A DNA stretch of 64,000 bases from Flavobacterium arcticum (GCF_003344925.1 NZ_CP031188.1:1548501-1612500); one strand, 5' to 3'. Shown: positions 26,947 to 35,953, counted from the first letter of the stretch. The notes: a model not told the origin generated them from the letters alone. Numbers and translations are program-made.

Positions 26947-27630
26947 TTAAGAGTGGGCATAGGCAATAGTTGCTATGCTCAGTTTACTATTGGGTGTTTT
27001 TAGTAACGCTTTACCGCACGACTCTAATGTTGCTCCTGTAGTGATAACGTCGTCTATCAGTAAAAAGTGTTTGCTACTATCAGCATCGGTATAGGTAACA
27101 TCAAATGCACTGCCTATAATAGCTGCCCTTGCATCTCGGTTCTTTTTGGTTTGTGTTTTGTTGTAAGTAGTACGCAGTAATATATCTTGGTTATAGTTTA
27201 CGTTAAGCCCTTCGGCTAAGGCTTTCCCGAACTCGGTAACTTGGTTGTACCCACGTTCGCGAAGTTTTTTGGGGTGTAGTGGTACGGGTATTACATCGGT
27301 GACAGATTGTAGTGCACCTACATTTTTTAGTTCGTGGGCATACCATTGCCCCATGAGTTTGCCAATGTCCTGCTGTCCTTTGTACTTGAGGTTATGAATA
27401 AGCTGTTGTACCAACCCCTCTTTATGAAAATACAGCAATGCCGAAGCGTGTTCTAATGGCAACCTGCCATAAAACTTTTTAAAGGTTTCATTATTTGAAA
27501 CTAAATGGTGGTGTGTGTAAGGCATTTCGTGAATACAGGCAGTACATATTGTGTGTTCGCTTTCTAGTAAAATAGTATCGCAACCCGAACAGGTTTTTGG
27601 GAATAGTATATTGATAAGGTTTTTAAGCAT
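26947..27630 (-). CDS. comF: ComF-family phosphoribosyltransferase-like protein
   Basis: 227 residues if it starts at MLKNLINILF (27630); an in-frame ATG at 27681 would add 17 atypical residues. An N-terminal four-cysteine zinc site (C14, C17, C29, C32 in CSGC...CTAC) is followed by a PRTase domain with the PRPP-binding motif LLIDDVITTGATLESC near residue 180. ComF proteins act in DNA uptake and processing of single-stranded DNA in competent bacteria; in Bacteroidota the role is untested as far as I know. It is divergent from glyS. Confidence 0.9.
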   Translation of the reverse strand: MLKNLINILFPKTCSGCDTILLESEHTICTACIHEMPYTHHHLVSNNETFKKFYGRLPLEHASALLYFHKEGLVQQLIHNLKYKGQQDIGKLMGQWYAHELKNVGALQSVTDVIPVPLHPKKLRERGYNQVTEFGKALAEGLNVNYNQDILLRTTYNKTQTKKNRDARAAIIGSAFDVTYTDADSSKHFLLIDDVITTGATLESCGKALLKTPNSKLSIATIAYAHS

Positions 27631-27798
27631 ATTCAGGTAATTGTTTAGCGGATTTAAAGATATAAAAATCAGGTTTTGCACAATAATATATTTGGCTTAT
27701 ACCTCAAGGTCTATTTAAACCTCTATGATTAACAAAAAAGGTATGTTCTTTTACCTATTTTCTAATGCATTACTGCTATGATATATAATCGCTTTTTA

Positions 27799-27806
27799 TA
27801 TTTTTG
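27799..27806 (+). promoter_or_regulatory. Candidate -7 box abutting the glyS start
   Basis: TATTTTTG matches TAnnTTTG and ends 4 nt before the ATG at 27811, so the predicted transcript would be leaderless or nearly so. Confidence 0.45.
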
Positions 27807-27810
27807 CATC

Positions 27811-29352
27811 ATGGCAAAACAAGAAGATATTTTTAAGAATGTAATTTCGCACGCTAAAGAGTATGGGTATATATTCCCATCGAGCGAAATATATGACGGA
27901 CTAAGCGCAGTATATGACTATGGGCAAAATGGTGCCGAGTTAAAAAAGAACATCCGTGACTACTGGTGGAAAGCAATGGTACAAATGCACGAAAATATAG
28001 TGGGTATAGATGCCTCTATATTTATGCATCCTACTACTTGGAAAGCATCGGGGCACGTAGATGCGTTTAACGACCCGTTGATAGATAATAAAGACAGTAA
28101 GAAACGATATAGGGCAGATGTGCTTATTGAGGATTATGCCGAGAAGCTAAACATTAAAGCCCAAAAAGAAATAGAGAAAGCTAAGAAACGTTTTGGCGAA
28201 GCCTTTAACGAAGAAGAGTTTGTAACGACCAACCCGCGTGTAGTAGGCTACCTTTCTAAAAGAGCTGAGATACTAAAACGTATGGGGCATTCGTTAGAAA
28301 CAGAGAACCTTGCCGACGTGAAAGCGCTTATTGAAGAGCTTGAAATTGCCGACCCTGATACAGGTAGTAAAAGCTGGACAGAGGTACGCCAGTTTAACCT
28401 AATGTTTGGTACTAAGCTGGGTGCTGAGGCTGCACATGCTATGGACTTGTACCTGCGCCCAGAAACGGCACAAGGTATATTTGTAAACTTCTCGAATGTG
28501 CAAAAAACAGGTAGAATGAAAATTCCGTTTGGTATTGCACAAACGGGTAAGGCGTTCCGTAACGAGATTGTAGCGCGTCAGTTTATCTTCCGTATGCGTG
28601 AGTTTGAACAAATGGAAATGCAGTTTTTTGTACGCCCAGGCGAAGAAATGAAATGGTATGAGTACTGGAAAGAAACCCGTTTAAAATGGCACATGTCATT
28701 AGGGTTAGATAAAGAAAATTATCGTTTCCATGACCACGATAAGTTGGCACACTATGCTAATGCGGCTGCCGATATAGAGTTTAATTTCCCATTTGGGTTT
28801 AAAGAGTTAGAGGGTATCCACTCTCGTACTGATTTTGACCTGAAAGCACACGAAGAGCATAGTGGTAAAAAATTACAGTTTTTTGATACGGAACTAAATC
28901 AAAACTATGTGCCGTATGTAGTAGAAACGTCTATTGGTCTTGACAGGATGTTTCTTGCTGTGTTCTCTTCGTCATTAAAAGAGGAAACACTAGAAGACGG
29001 TTCTGTACGTACAGTACTTAGCCTTCCTGCTGTACTTGCGCCAACTAAGGCTGCGGTACTGCCATTGGTTAAAAAAGACGGACTGCCAGAAGTAGCACGT
29101 GAAATTATAGAAGACCTTAAATGGGACTTTAATGTAGCCTATGATGAGAAAGATGCCGTAGGGCGACGTTACCGCAGGCAAGATGCATTGGGTACACCTT
29201 TCTGTATTACGGTTGACCACCAAACGCTGGAAGATAAAACAGTAACCATTCGTCATCGTGATAGTATGAAACAAGATAGGGTTGCCATAGCCGACCTTAG
29301 AAATATAATCAATGAAGAGGTTTCTGTAAGAAAATGGTTGATGAAGATGTAA
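27811..29352 (+). CDS. glyS: Glycine--tRNA ligase
   Basis: 513 residues from the ATG at 27811 (MAKQEDIFKNVISHAKEYGYIFPSSEIYDGLSAVYDYG in two runs: MAKQEDIFKNVISHAKEYG and YIFPSSEIYDGLSAVYDYG), the usual N-terminus of the dimeric alpha2 glycyl-tRNA synthetase; an ATG at 27778 would add 11 residues upstream of the probable promoter. Class II motif 2 is in KAFRNEIVARQFIFRMREFEQME and motif 3 in ETSIGLDRMFLAV. The anticodon-binding domain (LPAVLAPTKAAVLPLV onward) is complete. Single copy, followed by a terminator. Confidence 0.95.
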   Translation: MAKQEDIFKNVISHAKEYGYIFPSSEIYDGLSAVYDYGQNGAELKKNIRDYWWKAMVQMHENIVGIDASIFMHPTTWKASGHVDAFNDPLIDNKDSKKRYRADVLIEDYAEKLNIKAQKEIEKAKKRFGEAFNEEEFVTTNPRVVGYLSKRAEILKRMGHSLETENLADVKALIEELEIADPDTGSKSWTEVRQFNLMFGTKLGAEAAHAMDLYLRPETAQGIFVNFSNVQKTGRMKIPFGIAQTGKAFRNEIVARQFIFRMREFEQMEMQFFVRPGEEMKWYEYWKETRLKWHMSLGLDKENYRFHDHDKLAHYANAAADIEFNFPFGFKELEGIHSRTDFDLKAHEEHSGKKLQFFDTELNQNYVPYVVETSIGLDRMFLAVFSSSLKEETLEDGSVRTVLSLPAVLAPTKAAVLPLVKKDGLPEVAREIIEDLKWDFNVAYDEKDAVGRRYRRQDALGTPFCITVDHQTLEDKTVTIRHRDSMKQDRVAIADLRNIINEEVSVRKWLMKM

Positions 29353-29377
29353 TATTCATTTTCCTTTTTATGAATAT

Positions 29378-29406
29378 AAACGCCTCCACATTGTGGGGGC
29401 GTTTTT
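29378..29406. terminator. Terminator after glyS
   Basis: AAACGCCTCCACA (29378-29390) with TGTGGGGGCGTTT (29392-29404), one G-T pair, T-run following. Confidence 0.85.
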
Positions 29407-29460
29407 AATTTTTCTTTATTCGTTATATTTACCAGCTATATATATTAATGGTTTCTAAAT

Positions 29461-29904
29461 ATGGAAGAAAGAGAGCTAATAATCTTAAAAAAGTCGCTTA
29501 AAATAATCGGAGACTTTGCAGAAAGGTGCGATTATGTAAATTCTGCACATGAATATGTGAAAATTCATGAACGAAATATAGAATCATTACATTCATTAGC
29601 TTCAATAAGAGGTTCTCAATATTTTTATGACAGAATAAATAAATATCCAAAGATATCTGTTGAAGAATTAAATGAGTATTTAAAAGTTAAAAGAAAAGAG
29701 GTAAGCCTTATCCGCTTTATTGGAGGACTGCTTATAGATAAACTATTTAGACTACTGATGTCTAGAGGGAATACTTTTAAATTTATAGAAAAGAAAGTGC
29801 AGTTGATTAGTAAATTGAATAATGATTTGATTTTGGTTATTGAAAACCCACACTATGAATTACTAGATGCTGAGCGTAAAAAAATGAATCGTAAATATGA
29901 GTAA
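29461..29904 (+). CDS. Hypothetical protein
   Basis: 147 residues, cytoplasmic by appearance (no signal peptide). Predominantly helical and basic at the C-terminus. One moderately hydrophobic segment (RFIGGLLIDKLFRLLM) is amphipathic rather than clearly membrane-spanning. I do not recognise it. It lies 49 bases before a small lipoprotein gene on the same strand without an intervening terminator, so the two may form a unit. Confidence 0.5.
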   Translation: MEERELIILKKSLKIIGDFAERCDYVNSAHEYVKIHERNIESLHSLASIRGSQYFYDRINKYPKISVEELNEYLKVKRKEVSLIRFIGGLLIDKLFRLLMSRGNTFKFIEKKVQLISKLNNDLILVIENPHYELLDAERKKMNRKYE

Positions 29905-29953
29905 TACAAAAGCTTAGATTTGTTGATTTTTTATAATTTAATACATAATATCA

Positions 29954-30334
29954 ATGAGAAAATATTTTATTCTTTTAGTTTCTTTTTCCTTACTTGGCTG
30001 CCTATCAAAAAAAGAGGAGGAAGAAGGTTTTGTTTGTGAACAGGAAAACAGAGTCGTAAAGCTTGAATTTGAAAACGGGCAAGAATATTTAAAATTAAAT
30101 CAGCCTACTGAGTTAAGGACTTCTTTTAAGAATATAAAACGTGCAGAATCTAGTATATATGGTATAGGTATTAGAATGTTAGGCAAGAAATGCGGGGATA
30201 ATTGTTTTTTGTGTTCTGTAACCGTTAATGAAAAATCTGTAGTTGATGGCAAATATGAAATAATAGTTAACTATAGAGTAGATGATGACAAGGAATTAAA
30301 GAAGTGTAAATTTCTTATTCCTGTAGAAGAATAA
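29954..30334 (+). CDS. Small lipoprotein of unknown function
   Basis: 126 residues. The signal MRKYFILLVSFSLLGC has lipobox LLGC with Cys16. The mature protein is beta-rich with four further cysteines (FVCEQ, KKCGDNCFLCS, KKCKF). The segment QPTELRTSFKNI and the ending YEIIVNYRVDDD resemble an Ig-like or GldM-type beta domain only loosely. The terminator overlaps the stop codon. Confidence 0.6.
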   Translation: MRKYFILLVSFSLLGCLSKKEEEEGFVCEQENRVVKLEFENGQEYLKLNQPTELRTSFKNIKRAESSIYGIGIRMLGKKCGDNCFLCSVTVNEKSVVDGKYEIIVNYRVDDDKELKKCKFLIPVEE

Positions 30335-30361
30335 AAAAAGCTCCCGATTGGGAGCTTTTTT
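30333..30361. terminator. Shared terminator between a lipoprotein gene and thiL
   Basis: Stem AAAAAAGCTCCC with GGGAGCTTTTTT around GATT; serves the plus-strand gene and possibly thiL on the minus strand. Confidence 0.85.
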
Positions 30362-30381
30362 ATTTATATAGAATTAAAAAA

Positions 30382-31434
30382 TTATTCTTCGTCGTTAATG
30401 GCATTCCAACCGCGGGCTTTAAGTGCTATTTTAGTATTGGCACGGGTTATCAGGTGTGCACCTTCGCTTTCCTGCGTCATGTGCCCGATAATGCTAAAAT
30501 TAGGGTTCGCCTTAATCTTCTCGAAGTCTTCCATTTTTATGGTAAACAGTAATTCGTAGTCTTCGCCACCATTTAGAGCTACGGTAGTGATATCAATATT
30601 AAACTCTTCGCATACGTTTATCAGTTGCGGGTCTAACGGAATTTTATCTTCATACAGGTTACAGCCCACGTTGCTCTGCTTGCACAGGTGCAGTATCTCT
30701 GACGATAACCCATCAGAAATATCAATCATTGCGGTAGGTTGTATTTCAAGGGCTTTTAGCAGCTCTTTTACATCTTTACGGGCTTCGGGTTTTAACTGAC
30801 GCTCGATAAGATAATCGTATGCCTCTAAATCGGGCTGATTATTAGGGTTCACTTTAAATACTTCTTTCTCGCGGTCTAGTACTTGCAAGCCCATATAGGC
30901 TGCGCCTACGTCGCCACTTACTACAAGCAGGTCGGTATCAGTAGCACCTACGCGGTAGGTAATATCGGCTTCTTCGGCCTCGCCAATGGCGGTTATCGAG
31001 ATAATTAGTCCTTTTTGCGAAGAGGTCGTGTCGCCACCTACGATATCTACATCATATACCTTGGCAGCATGACGAATACCGCTGTAGAGTTCCTCTAATG
31101 CTTCCAGCGGGAAACGATTAGATACTGCTATGCTTACCGTTATTTGGGTAGGTTTGGCGTTCATAGCACAAATATCAGATAGGTTTACTACCACGGCTTT
31201 GTAGCCTAAATGCTTTAACGGCATATAGGCAAGGTCGAAGTGTACGCCCTCTACCAGCATATCGGTGCTTATTACGGTGCGCTTGTCTTTAAAGTCGAGT
31301 ACAGCAGCGTCGTCGCCAATACCTTTTAGGGTACTAGGTTGGTTTATCTCGATATCTTTGGTAAGGTGGTCTATCAGTCCGAATTCGCCCATGCTCGAAA
31401 GGCTGGTGCGTTCTTGGTTTTTATCTTCTAACAT
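30382..31434 (-). CDS. thiL: Thiamine-phosphate kinase
   Basis: 350 residues. The N-terminus EFGLIDHLTKDI and GIGDDAAVLDF carry the ATP/Mg-binding signature of ThiL (PurM/AIRS-like fold); TTDMLVEGVHFD, GYKAVVVNLSDICAMNA, VGGDTTSS and MIDISDGLSSEILHL are further family motifs. It phosphorylates thiamine monophosphate to the diphosphate cofactor. Slightly longer than the enterobacterial enzyme, as is usual in Bacteroidota. No TPP riboswitch is evident upstream; a -7 box lies 39 nt from the start. Confidence 0.93.
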   Translation of the reverse strand: MLEDKNQERTSLSSMGEFGLIDHLTKDIEINQPSTLKGIGDDAAVLDFKDKRTVISTDMLVEGVHFDLAYMPLKHLGYKAVVVNLSDICAMNAKPTQITVSIAVSNRFPLEALEELYSGIRHAAKVYDVDIVGGDTTSSQKGLIISITAIGEAEEADITYRVGATDTDLLVVSGDVGAAYMGLQVLDREKEVFKVNPNNQPDLEAYDYLIERQLKPEARKDVKELLKALEIQPTAMIDISDGLSSEILHLCKQSNVGCNLYEDKIPLDPQLINVCEEFNIDITTVALNGGEDYELLFTIKMEDFEKIKANPNFSIIGHMTQESEGAHLITRANTKIALKARGWNAINDEE

Positions 31435-31439
31435 AGTTG

Positions 31440-31530
31440 TCGAAAGTCGTAAAGTTTATAAAATCGTAAAAGGCAAAGGTACGACTAAGTTATAAAGTCG
31501 TAAAATGGAAAGCTGTAAAGTTTAAAACGG
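31440..31530. repeat. Degenerate short repeats upstream of thiL
   Basis: Several near-copies of GTCGTAAAGTTTATAAA / AGTCGTAAAATGG / GCTGTAAAGTTTA lie between thiL and the YoaK-like gene. The TAnnTTTG box for thiL (minus-strand TACCTTTG, 31474-31481) sits inside them. Confidence 0.5.
31474..31481 (-). promoter_or_regulatory. Candidate -7 box for thiL
   Basis: Minus-strand TACCTTTG (plus CAAAGGTA) matches TAnnTTTG, 39 nt from the start codon. Confidence 0.4.
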
Positions 31531-32262
31531 TTAGTGTTTGTGTGTTGTTACCTTATGTTTTATGGTGTAATAGCGCAGCAAGATGCTATCATATACCAAT
31601 GCTAGTAGTAAAAAACAGCAAGCAACAAGCAGTGTTTTTAGTGCAATTTCTTTATAGAGCAATCCGCCTACAATTCCGCCTGCAAAGAAAAACAGAATTA
31701 TAGAAAGTTTTAAATAAACACCTCTTTTAAGCTGCTGTAGTTCGCGTTTTTCTTTATAGAAAAAGAGTTGCGAGAGTTCGATGCCTAAATCAGTAAACAA
31801 GCCTGTGAGGTGGGTTGTCCTGACTACCGATTGTGAAACTTTTGTAACGAGTGAGTTTTGTAATCCCATAGCAAAAAGGAGTATGGCAGCGATGTATTCG
31901 GGGTGTTGTAACTCTTTTGGGTTTATAAAGAGGGCTACTCCCGCAATAATGAGTATTTCTATATTTATGGGTACAGCATAGGCTAGTGATGGCTTTTTTC
32001 GAGAAACGAGTTCGATGGTAAGGTTCGAAATAAACGAACCTGCCAAAAAGCAAAGCACATAGAAGACGCTTATAAATGCAGTTTTATAATTATTGTTTAC
32101 AAAGGCTTCCGATAAAAAGGCAAAGTGCCCTGTAAGGTTGGTGGTTAGTATGTTTAATGATAGTAATCCCGATATATTAACGATACCTGCTACAAATGAT
32201 AATAGTGTTGCAAGCCTGATGTTGTGCTGATATGCTCTTTTTTTGCCTCTGTTTTTGAGCAT
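31531..32262 (-). CDS. YoaK-family (DUF1275) membrane protein
   Basis: 243 residues with about six membrane helices. The start ATLLSFVAGIVNISGLLSLNILTTNLTGHFAFL carries the conserved aspects of DUF1275/YoaK (a G-x-D/N-x2-G helix followed by TNLTGH), and QNSLVTKVSQSVVRTTHLTGLFTDLG is the matching second half. A permease role is often suggested for the family but the substrate is not established. A -7 box (32285-32292) lies 22 nt upstream. Confidence 0.85.
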   Translation of the reverse strand: MLKNRGKKRAYQHNIRLATLLSFVAGIVNISGLLSLNILTTNLTGHFAFLSEAFVNNNYKTAFISVFYVLCFLAGSFISNLTIELVSRKKPSLAYAVPINIEILIIAGVALFINPKELQHPEYIAAILLFAMGLQNSLVTKVSQSVVRTTHLTGLFTDLGIELSQLFFYKEKRELQQLKRGVYLKLSIILFFFAGGIVGGLLYKEIALKTLLVACCFLLLALVYDSILLRYYTIKHKVTTHKH

Positions 32263-32284
32263 TGGTGTATTGTGATTAGTAGCA

Positions 32285-32292
32285 CAAATTTA
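32285..32292 (-). promoter_or_regulatory. Candidate -7 box for the YoaK-like gene
   Basis: Minus-strand TAAATTTG (plus CAAATTTA), 22 nt from the start codon. Confidence 0.4.
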
Positions 32293-32342
32293 GCGGTTTT
32301 GGTTGTGCTTTATCGTGTTTTTGGGGTATAATCTTTTATCTT

Positions 32343-32880
32343 TTCTTTTGTCTTGACACAAAAGAACCAAAAGGTCAAGGCTATAACGCCTTAGGCTAAA
32401 AATCACGGCACTCGGCTAAAGCATTCGAACTCGCTGTCGCTCAAACACCGAATGCTTCTTTACGCCATGTTTGTAATTTTCTATACGCCACGGCGTTTAA
32501 TGCCAAAGCTTCACTCATGCGTTGTGCTGTTGCTTCACCAGTTCGGGGTTTGTCATTGCGAGGAGGTACGACGTGGCAATCTTTTTTATTTCTTCTTTTG
32601 TCTTGACACAAAAGAACCAAAAGTCAAGGCTCTAACACCTAGGCTAAAAATTATTGCACTTGGCTAAAGCATTCGAACTCGCTGTCGCTCAAACACCGAA
32701 TGCTTCTTTACGCCATGTTTGTAATTTTCTATACGCCACGGCGTTTAATGCCAGAGCTTCACTCATGCGTTGTGTTGTTGCTTCGTCAGTTGGGGTTGTC
32801 ATTGCGAGGAGGTACGACGTGGCAATCTTTTTTATTTCTTCTTTTGTCTTGACACAAAAGAACCAAAAAGTCAAGGCTGG
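32343..32880. repeat. Tandem repeat island, two full 246-250-bp units plus a partial third
   Basis: Unit starts (TTCTTTTGTCTTGACAC) are at 32343, 32593 and 32839. Each full unit contains, in order, an imperfect palindrome around CTTTTGTCTTGACACAAAAG, a conserved central block (CATTCGAACTCGCTGTCGC and on), a TTTACGCCATG block, and the 31-bp element beginning GTCATTGCGAGGAGG (32552-32581 and 32798-32827). The third copy stops after the first 40 or so bases. The two full copies differ by scattered substitutions. Open frames here change character with the repeat and look non-coding. Confidence 0.9.
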
Positions 32881-33030
32881 AATGATTTTTGATAATATAT
32901 AGCATGGGAGCGTGTTTTGATTTCATTATATGATGAAATGCTTTCTTAAAATCAATTAGATAGGTTAAGAATGGGTAGAGCAAGGGTTTTTATAATAACC
33001 TCTTAATTCTTTTTAAAGATTTAAATTTAG

Positions 33031-33038
33031 TATCTTTG
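33031..33038 (+). promoter_or_regulatory. Candidate -7 box for the Panacea unit
   Basis: TATCTTTG matches TAnnTTTG, 18 nt before the ATG at 33057; the unit therefore seems to have its own promoter just after the repeat island. Confidence 0.45.
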
Positions 33039-33056
33039 ATTAAATAAAATTCAAGA

Positions 33057-33569
33057 ATGTATAATCCTATAGACATAGCGAATTATTTTCTAAAAAAATA
33101 TGGGGATAAGTCTGAAATAACTCCAATGAAGTTAGTCAAGCTTGTTTACATTGCTCATGGATGGTATTTAGGGATTAGTGATAAAGCTTTAATTGATGAA
33201 AATCCAGAGGCTTGGAAATATGGTCCTGTTATTCCTAGGGTTTATCACCACTTTAAAGACTATGGCAGAAAAGCTATAACTATAAATTATTTTCCTAATG
33301 ACCCTGATGATAATCTTCCTGAAAAAATTAAAACTTTTTTGGATAAGATATGGCAAGTGTATGGCAAGTTTTCAGCAATACAGTTAAGTGCAAAAACTCA
33401 TGAAATAGGCACTCCTTGGTATATAACATGGAGTAAATTAATTCAGAATAATAATATGAAAAGAAAAACGGGTTTTGGCATTTTTTCTTCTCAAATCCCT
33501 GATAATATAATTAAGGAATATTATAAGAAAAAAGTTGCAATTAATAAGGTTGAATCTAAATCAAGTTAA
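33057..33569 (+). CDS. Panacea-domain (DUF4065) protein, candidate antitoxin
   Basis: 170 residues. The Panacea/SocA-like core is visible: DIANYFLKKYGDKSEITPMKLVKLVYIAHGWYLG (in two runs, DIANYFLKKYG and ITPMKLVKLVYIAHGWYLG) at about 6-41, then NPEAWKYGPVIPRVYHHFKDYG (50-71) and a C-terminal helix with SAKTHEIGTPWY. Panacea proteins have been shown to act as antitoxins for many unrelated small toxins (PanAT pairs), and related SocA acts as a proteolytic adaptor. Here the gene is followed 14 bases later by a small acidic membrane protein, which fits a two-gene unit. AT-rich codon use and position beside a repeat island suggest accessory DNA. Whether it is an antitoxin is inference. Confidence 0.85.
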   Translation: MYNPIDIANYFLKKYGDKSEITPMKLVKLVYIAHGWYLGISDKALIDENPEAWKYGPVIPRVYHHFKDYGRKAITINYFPNDPDDNLPEKIKTFLDKIWQVYGKFSAIQLSAKTHEIGTPWYITWSKLIQNNNMKRKTGFGIFSSQIPDNIIKEYYKKKVAINKVESKSS

Positions 33570-33583
33570 ATCAGAGTAGTCTA

Positions 33584-33985
33584 ATGGTTGATGATGAAGA
33601 TAAACATAAAGATTTAGAGGACCTTAGTTTCATTAGTGAGGATAGCTATGAGTATACAAGTTTTGGGACTGAAAACAACAATAATGATAATCTTGCCATT
33701 AAGGAAGAGAAAAATTGGGGTAAAGAAAGAGGTGAACTTGATGGAAAGCATGGTGTAATTCTCGAGAAAGCACTTTTTCGAATTGCTGTGTTTTTTATTT
33801 ATCTATTGTCTATTTTGTTTTGTCTACTACTACTAATATGGTTTTATCATTTGGTTACACCTAAATGTTACAAATGGTTAGGTCATGAATCGGTACAATC
33901 AATAGAGAGAATTTTATTTGCCTCCACACTTTTATCTTTAGCAGGAAAATATTTTTCTAAATATGAAATCCTTAAGAGAAGTTAG
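33584..33985 (+). CDS. Small membrane protein, candidate Panacea partner
   Basis: 133 residues. The first 60 are acidic and low-complexity (DDEDKHKDLEDLSF..., NNNNDNLAIKEEK). A strong membrane helix spans about 63-91 (ALFRIAVFFIYLLSILFCLLLLIWFYHLV as ALFRIAVFFIYLL then SILFCLLLLIWFYHLV), followed by an amphipathic helix at 106-124 (SIERILFASTLLSLAGKYF) and a basic tail. No known toxin family is recognised. Some toxins paired with Panacea antitoxins act on membranes, so this could be the toxin; it could also be a membrane sensor or a passive neighbour. Confidence 0.65.
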   Translation: MVDDEDKHKDLEDLSFISEDSYEYTSFGTENNNNDNLAIKEEKNWGKERGELDGKHGVILEKALFRIAVFFIYLLSILFCLLLLIWFYHLVTPKCYKWLGHESVQSIERILFASTLLSLAGKYFSKYEILKRS

Positions 33986-34087
33986 TGTTTTTTGGTCTAT
34001 GAGAGCCTTTCTATTATTTCTTTGACTTTAAAAGAGGAATTAAATCGATTAATTGAAACTTAGATTAATAAATTTGCTTCAACACAA

Positions 34088-34120
34088 CAAAAAACCCCGA
34101 TACATAAGCATCGGGTTTTA
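34088..34120. terminator. Terminator between the Panacea unit and lepA
   Basis: AAAACCCCGAT...ATCGGGTTTT hairpin with an eight-base loop and flanking A and T runs; convergent position, may serve both strands. Confidence 0.75.
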
Positions 34121-34156
34121 TTATCTTAATTCTTTGTACTTCGTTCTTACTACTTC

Positions 34157-35953
34157 TTAATCATTCAGTTTCAACACCGCCATAAAGGCTTCTTGTGGTA
34201 TCTCTACGTTACCCACTTGGCGCATACGCTTTTTACCTTTTTTCTGTTTTTCCAGTAGTTTACGCTTACGCGATATATCACCACCATAACATTTTGCGGT
34301 AACATCTTTACGGAGTGCCTTAATGGTTTCGCGGCTAATGACCTTAACCCCAATTGCTGCCTGAATAGGAATATCGAACTGTTGGCGTGGTATAAGTTCT
34401 TTTAGCTTCTCACACATTTTTTTACCTATGTTGTGTGCGTTATCTACGTGTATTAATGCCGATAGTGCATCTACAATTTGCCCGTTAAGCAGTATATCTA
34501 CTTTAACAAGGTTAGAGGTGCGCATCCCTATAGGCGAGTAGTCAAACGAGGCATACCCTTTCGATACTGTTTTTAGCCTATCATAAAAGTCAAATACAAT
34601 CTCGGCAAGCGGCATATCAAACGTTAGCTCTACACGCTCTGGTGTAAGGTAGGTTTGGTTCGTTATAAGTCCACGCTTCTCTATACACAGGCTCATTACT
34701 TGCCCCACAAAGTCAGATTTTGTAATGATGGTTGCTTTTATGTATGGCTCTTCTACATGATCCATTCTGCTTGGTTCAGGTAGGTCGCTTGGGTTGTTTA
34801 CCACTATAGGTACTTCGGGTTCTTTTTTGCTATAGGCAAAATATGAAACGTTGGGTACGGTAGTAATCACCGTCATGTCGAACTCACGTTCTAGTCGCTC
34901 CTGAATAATTTCCATGTGTAGCATTCCTAAGAATCCACAACGGAAACCAAAACCTAGTGCTGCCGAACTTTCGGGTAAAAATACTAACGAGGCATCGTTT
35001 AGCTGTAGTTTCTCCATAGAGTTACGCAGCTCTTCATAATCCTCTGTATCTACAGGATATATACCTGCAAATACCATTGGTTTTACGTTCTCGAAACCGC
35101 CAATCATGTTTTTGGTAGGCTCTTTGGCATCGGTAATAGTATCACCCACTTTTACTTCGCGGGCTTCTTTTATTCCAGAGATGAGGTAACCCACATCGCC
35201 CGTTTTTATTTCTTGTTTAGGAACTTGGTTTAGTTTTAGCGTACCAATTTCGTCGGCAAAATATTCTTTGCCCGTAGCCATAAACTTAATTTTTTGTCCC
35301 TTTTTTATCGTGCCGTTTGTTACTCTAAAGATAACTTCTATACCACGAAACGGGTTATATACCGAGTCGAATATCAAAGCCTGTAGTGGCTCGTCTTCTA
35401 CACCTTTTGGTGGTGGTATGCGGTTTATAATGGCTTCGAGTATTTTATCTACACCCAGTCCTGTTTTTCCACTAGCAGGTATAATATCTTCATACTCGCA
35501 TCCTAATAAATCGACAATATCGTCGCTCACCTCTTCGGGGTTTGCGCTTGGTAAGTCTATTTTATTAAGTACAGGTATAATCTCAAGGTCATTTTCTAAG
35601 GCTAAGTATAGGTTACTTATGGTTTGTGCCTGTATGCTTTGTGCAGCATCTACTATAAGTAGTGCGCCTTCGCACGCTGCTATAGAACGCGATACCTCGT
35701 AAGAGAAATCTACGTGCCCAGGAGTGTCTATAAGGTTAAGGGTATATTGCTCGCCATTGTGTATATAGTCCATCTGTATAGCGTGGCTCTTTATGGTAAT
35801 ACCACGCTCGCGCTCTAAGTCCATATTGTCTAGAAGTTGCGCTTGCTGTTCGCGTGCTGTTACCGTTTGGGTAGCATCTAGCAGTCTATCGGCAAGTGTA
35901 CTTTTACCATGGTCGATATGGGCAATAATACAAAAATTTCTAATGTGCTTCAT
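34157..35953 (-). CDS. lepA: Elongation factor 4 (LepA)
   Basis: 598 residues, the family's standard length. GTPase motifs: G1 AHIDHGKST (11-19), G2 region RGITI, G3 DTPGHVDF, G4 NKIDLP. The EF-4-specific C-terminal domain is present ([26 protein letters not shown] in two runs, [15 protein letters not shown] and [11 protein letters not shown]; ends [13 protein letters not shown]). It binds the ribosome and back-translocates or aids initiation. A -7 box lies 62 nt upstream. Confidence 0.97.
   Translation of the reverse strand: MKHIRNFCIIAHIDHGKSTLADRLLDATQTVTAREQQAQLLDNMDLERERGITIKSHAIQMDYIHNGEQYTLNLIDTPGHVDFSYEVSRSIAACEGALLIVDAAQSIQAQTISNLYLALENDLEIIPVLNKIDLPSANPEEVSDDIVDLLGCEYEDIIPASGKTGLGVDKILEAIINRIPPPKGVEDEPLQALIFDSVYNPFRGIEVIFRVTNGTIKKGQKIKFMATGKEYFADEIGTLKLNQVPKQEIKTGDVGYLISGIKEAREVKVGDTITDAKEPTKNMIGGFENVKPMVFAGIYPVDTEDYEELRNSMEKLQLNDASLVFLPESSAALGFGFRCGFLGMLHMEIIQERLEREFDMTVITTVPNVSYFAYSKKEPEVPIVVNNPSDLPEPSRMDHVEEPYIKATIITKSDFVGQVMSLCIEKRGLITNQTYLTPERVELTFDMPLAEIVFDFYDRLKTVSKGYASFDYSPIGMRTSNLVKVDILLNGQIVDALSALIHVDNAHNIGKKMCEKLKELIPRQQFDIPIQAAIGVKVISRETIKALRKDVTAKCYGGDISRKRKLLEKQKKGKKRMRQVGNVEIPQEAFMAVLKLND

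Noticed and set aside
30333..31530. TPP riboswitch near thiL
   Set aside because: The sequence upstream of thiL is made of short degenerate repeats and lacks the conserved CUGAGA and ACCUGA-type segments.
32343..32880. Possible CRISPR array
   Set aside because: Repeats are about 248 bp, contiguous and without short unique spacers; no cas gene is near.
32452..32902. Overlapping open frames (32452-32667, 32654-32902 and others) in the repeat island
   Set aside because: They repeat with the DNA unit, change frame between copies, include the dispersed element and encode no recognisable protein; treated as non-coding.
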